Assembly (NCBI GenBank): GCA_020632715.1
Contig: JACKFA010000009.1
Coordinates: 124,001-188,000, forward strand
DNA length: 64,000 nt
Reading direction: 5' to 3'
Origin: Deltaproteobacteria bacterium
Lineage (GTDB): Bacteria; Myxococcota_A; UBA9042; PHBI01
The notes beneath the pieces were generated by a model. The model ran no database searches. It saw only the letters and a list, made by a program, of their open reading frames with translations, and was not told where the DNA came from. The translations under genes were made by a program, and so were the position numbers. Every line of letters begins with the position of its first letter. Position 1 is the stretch's first letter. This document shows positions 1 through 7,794 of the stretch, piece after piece.

Positions 1-296
1 GAGGCCGACGCCCGCGCGAACATCTGGAGGAAGAGGTCGTCCACGGTGACGCCGCGCGCGAGGGCCGCGACCCAGTCGCGCGCCGTGCCGAAGAGCATGT
101 CGCCCGGCTCGGTCGCGAGGGCGGCCGCCGTCATCGCCACGCGGGCGCGGCCGGCGGGCGGGAAGAGGCCGATGTGGCCTGCCTCGGCGAGGTTCGCGAG
201 GTGCGCCTCGACGGCGGACGCGAGGGCCACGCCCTCGACGATCCGCGCCTCCACCTCGAGGCTCGGCCCGGTCTCGAGCGGGAGGACCGCGCTCAC
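1..296 (-). CDS. 2-oxoacid (pyruvate) dehydrogenase E1 alpha subunit, partial (N-terminal part)
   Basis: The protein starts with GTG at 296 and runs off the left edge, so only about 98 N-terminal residues are visible. They include GHIGLFPPAGRARVAMTAAA, then EPGDMLFGTARDWVAALARG, which match the N-terminal part of thiamine-diphosphate-dependent E1 alpha subunits (short helix, G-x-I-G-x-x-P and the D-x-x-x-x-x-x-R-E/D-x-x-A-x-x-x-R-G pattern). E1 decarboxylates pyruvate or a branched-chain 2-oxoacid and passes the acyl group to lipoyl-E2. The start overlaps the lipA stop by four bases (GTGA), indicating translational coupling to the gene that makes the lipoyl cofactor. Whether the substrate is pyruvate or a branched-chain acid cannot be decided from this fragment. 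Confidence 0.7.
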   Translation of the reverse strand, partial: MSAVLPLETGPSLEVEARIVEGVALASAVEAHLANLAEAGHIGLFPPAGRARVAMTAAALATEPGDMLFGTARDWVAALARGVTVDDLFLQMFARASA

Positions 297-1291
297 GCGC
301 CCCCGCGCGAGTTGAGCCCGCCCTGGGTCTCGAGGTGCCGCTTCAGGAAGAGCTCGCCCGCGCGGTAGCTCGACCGCACGAGGGGCCCCGACGCGACGTA
401 GGCGAAGCCCAGCTCGCGGGCGAGGTCGGCGTAGTGGTCGAAGACCTCGGGGCGCACGTACTCGACGACCTCGAGGTGCTTCGGCGAGGGCCGGAGGTAC
501 TGCCCGAACGTGACCACGTCGACGTCGACGCCGCGGAGCAGCGTGAGGGCCTCGATGATCTCGGCCTCGGTCTCGCCGAGCCCGACCATGAGGCTCGTCT
601 TCGCGAGCACGTCGCCGCCGCGCGGCCCGCGCCCGCGGCCGGCCGTCTTGATGTGGCCGAGGACGGCGAGCGACTGCTCGAACGTCGCGCGCGCGTCGCG
701 CACCCGGCGCGTGAGGCGCGGCACGGTCTCGACGTTGTGCGCGATGACCTCGCACGCCGCGTCGATGAGCGTGTCGACGCCCGCCATGCGCCCCTGGAAG
801 TCGGGGATGAGCACCTCGACGAGGATCTCGGGCTTCAGCCGCTTCAGCTCGCGCACGCAGCTCGCGAAGTGCTCGGCGCCGCCGTCCGGGAGGTCGTCGC
901 GGTTGACCGAGGTCAGGACGATGTAGTCCACGCCCATCTCGACGACGGATCGCGCCGCGTTCCTGGGCTCCTCGGGGTCGAGCGCGAGCGGCTTGCCCGT
1001 CGTGACCGCGCAGAAGCGGCAGCCGCGCGTGCAGGTGCCGCCCATCAACATGATGGTGGCCGTGCCGCCGCCCCAGCACTCGCCGATGTTCGGGCAGCGC
1101 GCCTCCTCGCAGACCGTGAAGAGGCCGAGCCCCTTCTGGCGCTCCTTGATGGCGCGGTAGCGCTCCCCGCCGGGCGCCTGGACCTTGAGCCAGAGCGGCT
1201 TCGGGACGCGCGGCGCGGCGGCGCGACCCGAGGGGGACGGCGAGGGCGACGACGGCGGGGCGGTCGGCCCCTGCAGGATGGGAAACTTCAT
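293..1291 (-). CDS. lipA: Lipoyl synthase LipA (radical SAM)
   Basis: 332 aa. LipA inserts two sulfurs into octanoyl groups bound to E2/H-protein. Both cluster motifs are visible: the auxiliary cluster CEEARCPNIGEC (C-x4-C-x5-C) near residue 60 and the radical SAM motif CTRGCRFCAV (C-x3-C-x2-C) near residue 88. Further LipA signatures are TSVNRDDLPDGG and AHNVETVPRLTRRVRD. Relative to compact LipA proteins it carries a Pro/Ser-rich N-terminal extension of about 30 residues. It overlaps the downstream E1 alpha gene by 4 bp, which fits a cofactor-plus-enzyme operon. No lipB is visible in the window; it may lie beyond the left edge or elsewhere. Confidence 0.95.
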   Translation of the reverse strand: MKFPILQGPTAPPSSPSPSPSGRAAAPRVPKPLWLKVQAPGGERYRAIKERQKGLGLFTVCEEARCPNIGECWGGGTATIMLMGGTCTRGCRFCAVTTGKPLALDPEEPRNAARSVVEMGVDYIVLTSVNRDDLPDGGAEHFASCVRELKRLKPEILVEVLIPDFQGRMAGVDTLIDAACEVIAHNVETVPRLTRRVRDARATFEQSLAVLGHIKTAGRGRGPRGGDVLAKTSLMVGLGETEAEIIEALTLLRGVDVDVVTFGQYLRPSPKHLEVVEYVRPEVFDHYADLARELGFAYVASGPLVRSSYRAGELFLKRHLETQGGLNSRGGA

Positions 1292-1374
1292 GCGTGCTCA
1301 CGCTCCGGGCGGAGGTATAGGTCCCCGACGGCCGGTTAGCAAGCCTCCGAGCGGGGCGGGAGCCCCCTCCCACG

Positions 1375-2406
1375 TCACCCGCGGGCGACGTCGAGCACCG
1401 CGTCGAACATCACCTGGCGCCCGCGCTGCACGAGGTGCGCGCCGGGGAAACCGACGAGCCTCGACCCCGGGAAGTGCTCGTGCAGGCGACGCGCGTGGTC
1501 GGGCGGCGTCATGCGGTCGTGCTCGCCGTAGACGATGGCGACGCGCGCGTCCGGGTTCGCCGGCGCCCGCGACAGCGGGCACGCGGCGTCGAAGGCCGCG
1601 ACGAACTCCTCGCGCGAGAGGCCGAGGGAGGCCATCGCGGAGGGGGCGGCGTCGTCCTCGGGCCACGCGAGGTCGGCGAGGCTCGCGAACGGGATGGCGG
1701 CGACGAGGTAGCTGAGCTCGGGCGCCGCGGTCGCGAGCAGGGCCCCCGTGAAGCCGCCGAGGGAGAGCCCGAAGGCGCCGACCTCGGGGACCCCGGCGTG
1801 CAGGAGGTGGCGGACGAGCGCGCGGATGTCGGTGACGGTCTGCGCGAAGGCCTCGGTCGTGCGCGCCGGGCGCACGTAGCTCGGGAAGACCGGCGGCACG
1901 AGGCGCTCGAGCGGGGCCCGCTGGCCGTGGAAGGGGAGCACGACGTGCACGACGTCGAGGCCGTGCTGGTAGAGCCAGCGCGCGCGCAGCACGGTCGCGT
2001 CGACCGCGAAGAAGCCCATCGTCCAGCCGTGGATGAGGATCACGGCCGGGCGCGGCTCGGGGTGGCGGACCCAGCGGGCGACGCAGGCGCGCGCCTCGGG
2101 GTAGCGGCCGAGGGTCTCGGCGTACTCGGCGTGGAGCGGCTCGTAGGTCGACGGCCAGCGGAGCTCGACCGCCTCGCCCGGGCCGAGGTGGAGCGGGTGG
2201 CTCACGGCGGGCGCGATCGCCGGCGGCGGCGCGAAGAGGTGCGCGCGGACGTCGGGGTCGGCGTAGAACGCGGCGGCGTCCACGAAGCGCTCGCGCACGG
2301 CGTCTCGCGACTCGAGCGCGACCGGGCTCCCCCGGAGCGCGAAGCCCGAGAAGGCCTCGTCGAGCCAGCGCCCGAAGGCGGCGATACGGGAGTCGAAGGC
2401 GCTCAC
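1375..2406 (-). CDS. Alpha/beta hydrolase, ABHD18-like
   Basis: 343 aa, no signal peptide. The fold is shown by VILIHGWTMGFFA (oxyanion strand/turn), the nucleophile elbow GLSLGG (Ser in G-x-S-x-G) near residue 216, the acid region VYGEHDRMTPP and a C-terminal GAHL histidine. The sequence around LPFHGQRAP and the conserved Arg/Pro-rich stretch before the elbow resemble the ABHD18 family, whose substrate is poorly defined. It lies 83 bp upstream of lipA on the same strand and may share its transcript, but no functional link to lipoylation is evident. Confidence 0.75.
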   Translation of the reverse strand: MSAFDSRIAAFGRWLDEAFSGFALRGSPVALESRDAVRERFVDAAAFYADPDVRAHLFAPPPAIAPAVSHPLHLGPGEAVELRWPSTYEPLHAEYAETLGRYPEARACVARWVRHPEPRPAVILIHGWTMGFFAVDATVLRARWLYQHGLDVVHVVLPFHGQRAPLERLVPPVFPSYVRPARTTEAFAQTVTDIRALVRHLLHAGVPEVGAFGLSLGGFTGALLATAAPELSYLVAAIPFASLADLAWPEDDAAPSAMASLGLSREEFVAAFDAACPLSRAPANPDARVAIVYGEHDRMTPPDHARRLHEHFPGSRLVGFPGAHLVQRGRQVMFDAVLDVARG

Positions 2407-2472
2407 GCGCGGGACCTTAGCAGCGTCCGCGGCGTCTGTCGCGACCGGCCGGTCAGCCGATCGCGGAGGAGG

Positions 2473-2979
2473 CTACCCCTCGCCGTCCTCGTCCTTCTTC
2501 GGCTTCCCCGCCTCCTTCTTGTAGGCGGCGACGAGCGCGTTCAGGAGCGCCTTCTGGCCGCGCGCCGAGAGCTTCTCCTCCACCTGCGCGACGATGCCGG
2601 CCATCATCGTCTTCGGGTTCGGGAAGGACTCGGTGGTCGCGTCGAGCTCGGTCGTGATGACGTCCTTGCCGTCCTTCAGCGTGATCGTCGCCTTCACCGT
2701 GACACCGAACTTGTCGATGTCCATCGAGTGCACGGCGAGCGACTTGAAGTCGTACTCGGGGACCTTCGAGCCGTCCCGGTGCCCTTCCTTCATCTGGATC
2801 GGGGCGAGCGCGCCTTCCTGCGCGGCGACGTCGGGCTGCGCGCCCGGCGCGAGCGCCTGCTCCTGCGCGTCGAGCCCGAGGCCGCGGAGGCCGCTCGCGC
2901 GGTCGCTCACGCCCCCCTCGAGGGCGTCGGCGCCACGCGCGCCAGCCGGCGCCTGCTTCCGTTGGAGATTCGAGACCAT
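2473..2979 (-). CDS. Hypothetical protein, 168 aa
   Basis: Starts with ATG at 2979 behind a purine-rich AGAGAGGT ribosome-binding site. The first 60 residues are low-complexity Ala/Gly/Gln-rich; residues 70-150 look like a folded domain (VTVKATITLKDGKDVITTEL, then a helix AGIVAQVEEKLSARGQ), and the C terminus is a charged tail rich in Lys, Asp and Glu. No signal peptide and no recognised family. The choice of this frame over the overlapping ones rests on its balanced composition (Lys, Asp, Val, Thr), whereas the alternatives are Arg/Gly-rich. Confidence 0.6.
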   Translation of the reverse strand: MVSNLQRKQAPAGARGADALEGGVSDRASGLRGLGLDAQEQALAPGAQPDVAAQEGALAPIQMKEGHRDGSKVPEYDFKSLAVHSMDIDKFGVTVKATITLKDGKDVITTELDATTESFPNPKTMMAGIVAQVEEKLSARGQKALLNALVAAYKKEAGKPKKDEDGEG

Positions 2980-3051
2980 GGGGACCTCTCTGGCGGTGCG
3001 GTCCCGTCACCCTGCCACCGGCTGGAGGCTCCCTCAACCAGAGCGCCCGTT

Positions 3052-3552
3052 CTATTTTTGCTGCAATGCAGCATGACGAGCGAAATTCTCTTTCGCCGAC
3101 AACACCTTACGCATGTTGCGGTGCGGGATACCGACCTCCACATAGGGCTCGTCGAACACCGCGTAGCCGAGCCGCTCGTAGAAGCCGATCGCCGTCTCGC
3201 GCGCGTGGAGGATCACCTCGCGCACGCCGTCGGCGACGAGCGCCGCCTCGAGGTGCCGCACGAGCAGCGCCCCGACGCCCTGCCCGTGGAGCTCGGGCGC
3301 GACCGCCATCTGCATGAGCTGCCCGCGCGCGCCGTCGTCGTCGCGGAAGATGACGCAGCCGAGCACGCGCCCGCTGGCGTCCTCGGCGACGAGGTGGCGG
3401 CACGCGGCCTCGGCCGCGTTCTCCTCGCTGCCGCGGGGCATCCCGAGCGGCGCGCGCAGCACGCGATAGCGCAGATCCCGCTCGCCGTCGTAGCCGGGGT
3501 CGTCCCCCGGCGCCCCGGCGCGCACGAAGCGCAGCGTGAGCCCGCCGCTCAC
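3052..3552 (-). CDS. GNAT family N-acetyltransferase
   Basis: 166 aa, GTG start at 3552. The acetyl-CoA binding core is clear: MQMAVAPELHGQGVGALLVR carries the (Q/R)-x-x-G-x-(G/A) loop, followed by HARETAIGFYERLGYAVFDE, the usual GNAT motif B strand/helix. The N terminus (LRYRVLRAPLGMPRG) resembles the YjcF/ElaA-type small GNAT group. The start overlaps the stop of the SGNH gene by four bases (GTGA), so it is probably co-translated with it. Substrate unknown; the neighbouring acyltransferase genes suggest, without proof, an envelope or small-molecule acylation role. Confidence 0.85.
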   Translation of the reverse strand: MSGGLTLRFVRAGAPGDDPGYDGERDLRYRVLRAPLGMPRGSEENAAEAACRHLVAEDASGRVLGCVIFRDDDGARGQLMQMAVAPELHGQGVGALLVRHLEAALVADGVREVILHARETAIGFYERLGYAVFDEPYVEVGIPHRNMRKVLSAKENFARHAALQQK

Positions 3553-5234
3553 GGCGCCGCCCCGCCCTCCGCCGCCGCCTTCCGCGCGGCGATCCAGCCT
3601 GCGAAGCCCTTCATGAGCGCCTTGTACCAGAAGCTCCCGAGGACGCGCGAGCCGGCGGCCGACGGGTGCGCGAGGTCCCCCTCGGCGAGCCGCGGGGTCG
3701 CCTCGAACCACGCGCCGATGGACCCGTCGCCGCCCATCGCGTCGTAGATCGAGAACCACGCGCAGCCGTTCTCGAGCGCCGCCTCGCGCTGCACCTTCAT
3801 GAGGAGGTGCAGCCGCGCGACCGTGCGGTAGCCGCGCCCGTAGCGCTCGTCGTGGTCGAGCGGCGACATGACCACGCAGGACGCGTCGGGGAGGGCTTCG
3901 CGGTAGCGCTTCAGCACCGCCACGTAGTCGGCCTTGTAGGACGCGCTCGAGGTCTTGTCGACGAGCGCGTTGCCGCCGTACGTGAAGATCACGAGGTCGG
4001 GGTCGCGCGCCTTCATCGCGGCCTCGTGGTGGGCCTCGTCGATCCAGAGCTGCCGCGCGATGCGCGCCCCGACGACGCCGATGCCGTCGTAGACGACGCC
4101 CGGGACGCCCGTCCTCTCGATGACCGCGCCGTAGACGCGCGTGAGCCCGCCGCCCACGTTCTTGAGCTTGAAGGTGTGCGGGCCGTCGGGCACCTCGACG
4201 ACGGCGACCGCGTCCTCGGGCGCGTCGGCCGCGGTCTCGACGACCGCCTTCTCCTCGTCGTCGACGACCAGCGCGAGCTTCCCGAGGCGCTTGTCCTTCA
4301 GATAGTGCACCTCGAAGCGCGACGCCGCGTGCCCGACCGGCCCGTCGTCGACGGTCTTCCAGGTCGCCGTCGCCCCCTGGTAGCCGGTCGCCGCCACGCC
4401 GCCGTAGCCGTAGCGGCCGTCGGGCGCGTCCTTCCGGATGAACTCCATGCTGTGCCACCCCGTGGTGGTCCAGGCGATGTCCTTCCGCTTGTACCAGGGG
4501 GTCCCGGCGGCGATGAGCGACCACCCGTGGCCGGCGTCGCCGAACTGCCGCTGCAGGAGGCGCCGCGCGGCCGAGCTCATCCCGTCCGCGGCGATCGACG
4601 AGTCGCCCCACTGCGAGATCCGCGTGACGGCGCCGTGCTCCTTGAGCGCCGTCTTCGCGAGGGCCTCGTAGAAGTGCCCCATGGCGCCGTTCGGGTCCTC
4701 GATCTCGGCGGTGATCCCCTCCCACGCGGCCTCGGGGATCGCGATGTGCGTGATCGGGTCCACCGGCTTCGCGGTCGGCGGCGGCTCCGAGGGCGCCACG
4801 GCCGAGCCGTTCGCGTCGGGCCCGGGCGCCGTCGTCGGAGGCTCCGCGGGCGCCGTCTCCACCGGCGGCGGCGACGTGTCGACGACGATGGGGGCGAGCG
4901 GCTCCTCGCCGCCGTCCTCGCCGTCGCCGGGCTCGCCGGCGAGCTTCAGCGCGGCGGCGAGCTCGGGGCGCTCGGGCCGGTCGTGGCTCGTCTGGAACAG
5001 GTCCGTGAAGGGCACGGGATCCCGCTCCTCGTACCAGGGGCGCATCTTCGCGACGACCGCGAGCGCGCTCCCCTCCTCACCGGTGCCCGACGCGGCCACG
5101 ACGGCGTAGGGGATGAGCGCGGCGAGGGCGAGCCCGATCCCGCCGAGGACGATCGCCGGCACGCCGGGCGGCACGGCGCCGGGGGCCTCGGGCAGCGCCT
5201 CGTCGGGGGTCTCGATCTCGTGGAAGGTCGCCAA
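3549..5234 (-). CDS. Membrane-anchored SGNH/GDSL-type O-acyltransferase/hydrolase
   Basis: 561 aa. A hydrophobic anchor at residues 25-48 is followed by a Pro/Ala/Thr-rich linker (about 110-160) and a large SGNH-like domain. Family blocks are present: WGDSSIAADG (GDS with the candidate nucleophile Ser), FTYGGNALVD (Gly/Asn block) and DLAHPSAAG (D-x-x-H acid/base pair) near the C terminus. It lies 78 bp downstream of an MBOAT protein, the arrangement seen in alginate, peptidoglycan or polysaccharide O-acetylation systems where MBOAT exports an acyl group and a periplasmic SGNH enzyme transfers it. It overlaps the GNAT downstream. A related protein without an anchor is encoded at 12584-13942. 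Confidence 0.8.
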   Translation of the reverse strand: MATFHEIETPDEALPEAPGAVPPGVPAIVLGGIGLALAALIPYAVVAASGTGEEGSALAVVAKMRPWYEERDPVPFTDLFQTSHDRPERPELAAALKLAGEPGDGEDGGEEPLAPIVVDTSPPPVETAPAEPPTTAPGPDANGSAVAPSEPPPTAKPVDPITHIAIPEAAWEGITAEIEDPNGAMGHFYEALAKTALKEHGAVTRISQWGDSSIAADGMSSAARRLLQRQFGDAGHGWSLIAAGTPWYKRKDIAWTTTGWHSMEFIRKDAPDGRYGYGGVAATGYQGATATWKTVDDGPVGHAASRFEVHYLKDKRLGKLALVVDDEEKAVVETAADAPEDAVAVVEVPDGPHTFKLKNVGGGLTRVYGAVIERTGVPGVVYDGIGVVGARIARQLWIDEAHHEAAMKARDPDLVIFTYGGNALVDKTSSASYKADYVAVLKRYREALPDASCVVMSPLDHDERYGRGYRTVARLHLLMKVQREAALENGCAWFSIYDAMGGDGSIGAWFEATPRLAEGDLAHPSAAGSRVLGSFWYKALMKGFAGWIAARKAAAEGGAAP

Positions 5235-5312
5235 CGTCTCACCTCGCTCCGCCGGACTCGAACGGCGGGGCGCGCCGGGATCGTCCCGCGCGCGCCGCGA
5301 TCATCGCGGATA

Positions 5313-6767
5313 CTAGAACTTCATGTACATGAACGGCGGCGGTCGCCCCTGCGAGAGCAGCGACACGGCGAGCAGGACGAGCGCGACGATCGCGCCCTGC
5401 GCGAGGAAGGGCAGCCGCTTGAACCCGTGGAAGGTCGCCTCGGTCCAGGCGCGCGGCGTCCAGTGCCAGAGGTACGCGCCGACGAGGAGCGCGATGAGCC
5501 AGGGGGTCAGCGTCACGTCGGTGTAGGTGCCGCGGAAGAGCGCGGCGAAGACGTCGCCGGCCTTGTCGAACGGGACCACGTCGGGGTCGCCGGCATACGA
5601 GCCCGCGCGGAAGAGGATGCGGGCGAGCACGACGAAGTGGAGCGTCAGGAAGACGCGCCAGCTCGTGCCCCAGGCGGTGAACGTCTCCTTCACGCGGCCG
5701 AGGCGCTCGGCGCGTTTCCGGCGCCAGCGGTTCACGCACATGGCGGTCGCGTGGAGGCCGCCGTAGACGACGAACGTCCAGTCGGCGCCGTGCCAGAGGC
5801 CGATGAGGAGGAACGTGATGAAGAGGTTGCGGTAGACCCGGGCGGGCGCGCCGTGGCCGCCGCCGAGCGGGTAGTAGATGTAGTCGCGGAGCCAGCTCCC
5901 GAGGGTCTTGTGCCAGCGGCGCCAGAAGTCCTGGATGCTGGTCGCCATGTAGGGGCGGTCGAAGTTGTCGGGGAGCTTGTAGCCGAAGAGGATCGCGGAC
6001 CCGATGGCGATGTCGCTGTACGCCGAGAAGTCCATGTAGATCTGCATGGTGTAGGCGTAGAGCCCGAGCAGCACGTCCGCCGAGCTGAGGACGTTCGGGT
6101 CGTCGAAGACGCGCTGGACGATGTCGCGCCCGAGCACGTCGGCGATGGCGACCTTCTTCGCGATGCCGAGGCCGATGAGCCAGAGCGCGCGCGACGCCTG
6201 CTGGCGCGTGAAGTAGGGGCGCTGCTGGATCTGTGGCAGGAAGTCGACGGCGCGCACGATGGGGCCGGCGACGAGCTGCGGGAAGAAGCCGACGAAGAAG
6301 GCGAACTTGATGAAGTTGCGCTCGGGGTCGCACTGCCGGCGGTACACGTCGATGGTGTAGGACATCGTCTGGAACGTGTAGAAGCTGATGCCGGCGGGCA
6401 GGAGGATGTCGAGGCGCGTGAACGGGATGTCGGCGCCGAAGAGGTTCGCGACGCCGACGCCCGTCTCGAGGAAGAAGTTCGTGTACTTGAAGACGGACAG
6501 GAGCCCGAGGTTCAAGACGAGGCTGATGATGAGGGCGACCTTGCGTCTTCGCGGGTCGTCGTGGTCGGCGATGTAGAGCCCGGCGAAGTAGTCGCAGAGC
6601 GTCGACGCCCAGATGAGGGTCAGGAAGTACGGGTTCGAGGCCGCGTAGAAGACCCAGCTCGCGACGAGCATGAAGGCGATGCGGAAGAGGCCCGCCTTGG
6701 CGAGCGCCCAGTACACCAGGAACACGATGACCAGGAAGATCCCGTATTCCAGGCTGTTGAAGGCCAT
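5313..6767 (-). CDS. MBOAT family O-acyltransferase (AlgI/PatA-like)
   Basis: 484 aa polytopic membrane protein starting MAFNSLEYGIFLVIVFLVYW, typical of AlgI-like proteins. Diagnostic segments are LLPAGISFYTFQTMSYTIDV, FVAGF-like FFPQLVAGPIVRA, DFSAYSDIAIGSA and the catalytic histidine region LIGLWHGADWTFVVYGG. AlgI-type MBOATs move acyl groups across the inner membrane for O-acylation of extracellular polymers. It is the first gene of the minus-strand set MBOAT, SGNH, GNAT. The polymer modified is not identifiable from the neighbourhood; no polysaccharide synthase is present in the window. Confidence 0.92.
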   Translation of the reverse strand: MAFNSLEYGIFLVIVFLVYWALAKAGLFRIAFMLVASWVFYAASNPYFLTLIWASTLCDYFAGLYIADHDDPRRRKVALIISLVLNLGLLSVFKYTNFFLETGVGVANLFGADIPFTRLDILLPAGISFYTFQTMSYTIDVYRRQCDPERNFIKFAFFVGFFPQLVAGPIVRAVDFLPQIQQRPYFTRQQASRALWLIGLGIAKKVAIADVLGRDIVQRVFDDPNVLSSADVLLGLYAYTMQIYMDFSAYSDIAIGSAILFGYKLPDNFDRPYMATSIQDFWRRWHKTLGSWLRDYIYYPLGGGHGAPARVYRNLFITFLLIGLWHGADWTFVVYGGLHATAMCVNRWRRKRAERLGRVKETFTAWGTSWRVFLTLHFVVLARILFRAGSYAGDPDVVPFDKAGDVFAALFRGTYTDVTLTPWLIALLVGAYLWHWTPRAWTEATFHGFKRLPFLAQGAIVALVLLAVSLLSQGRPPPFMYMKF

Positions 6768-6971
6768 CGCGTCGTGTCCTCTGCCGCTCGTGCTCGGTGT
6801 GCCGTGGGGGCGCGTGAATTAAGGTCGGGGAGCGCGGCGCGTCAAGCGGCTCCGCGCGAACGGGCCAGGCCGGTGCCCGATTTCAACCGCCCGGCGTCGC
6901 CGCGAGCGAGGTCGGCGCTCGCGCCTCGGGGCGCGATCCCCCGGGCTCGCCGATCGCGCCCGCGAGCCCCA

Positions 6972-7550
6972 TCAGTGGATGGCGCAGCGGAGCGGCCCGT
7001 CCTCGACGAGCCGCTGCTCGTACTCGGCGAGCGCCTCGAGGCGCGCGTCGACGCGCTCGCGATCGCCGGCGACCTCGCGCGCGAGCGCCACGAAGAGCGC
7101 CGCGTGGCGGGCCTCCGAGCGCGCGAAGCGCTGGTACATGTCGCGGAGCTCGGGGTCCGGGTGGTGCTCGCCGAGGAGGGCGAGCCGCTCGAAGCTCCGC
7201 GCCTCGATGAGCGCGCCGATGAGCAGGCGATCGACGAGGCGATCGTCCTGCGAGAGGCCGCCGGCGCGACCCGCGAGGGCCTTCGCGTAGGCGTCGCCGT
7301 CGTCGGGCGGCAGCACGCCGCCGCGCGCGACGAGCATCGCGTGCACCTCGGCGAAGTGGCCCATCTCCTCCTGCGCGAGCGCCGCCATCGCGGTGACGAT
7401 GGCGGTGCGCTCCGGGTAGCGCGCGATGAAGCCGATCGCGTTGGCCGCGGCCTTCTTCTCGCAGTGGGCGTGATCGGCGAGGAGGGCGACGGGGTCCGAG
7501 AGGGCCACCGCGAGCCACGCCGCGTCCCGGGTGGTCTTGCGCGCACGCAC
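6972..7550 (-). CDS. miaE: tRNA-(ms2)io6A-hydroxylase MiaE-like
   Basis: 192 aa with GTG start. MiaE is a ferritin-like diiron monooxygenase that hydroxylates the isopentenyl group on A37 of some tRNAs. The diiron ligands are seen in order: HAHCEKKAAANA (Glu), LAQEEMGHFAEVH (E-x-x-H), ALIEARSFERL (Glu), then FARSEARHAALF (E-x-x-H). Length and spacing fit the family. It needs MiaA and MiaB to make its substrate; neither is in the window. It is divergent from speA. Confidence 0.88.
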   Translation of the reverse strand: MRARKTTRDAAWLAVALSDPVALLADHAHCEKKAAANAIGFIARYPERTAIVTAMAALAQEEMGHFAEVHAMLVARGGVLPPDDGDAYAKALAGRAGGLSQDDRLVDRLLIGALIEARSFERLALLGEHHPDPELRDMYQRFARSEARHAALFVALAREVAGDRERVDARLEALAEYEQRLVEDGPLRCAIH

Positions 7551-7794
7551 GGCCGCGTTTCTGCCCCCGACACCGGCCGGAGATCAAGCGCGATGATCCA
7601 CGCGCGGCCGCTCGCGCCGCCGCCGGGCTCCGCGTCGTGATCCCCCCGCGGTCACCGGGGGCCCCGCAAACCGGCCGGTGGGGGCGCTGTGCGGCCGAGC
7701 GACCTCCCGCGCGGCGCGCAAAGGCGACATAGACATTGCGGAACGGGCCTCACCTCGGCATGGTCCGGTCCTCCGAACCTCCTTGGGGGTGGCG

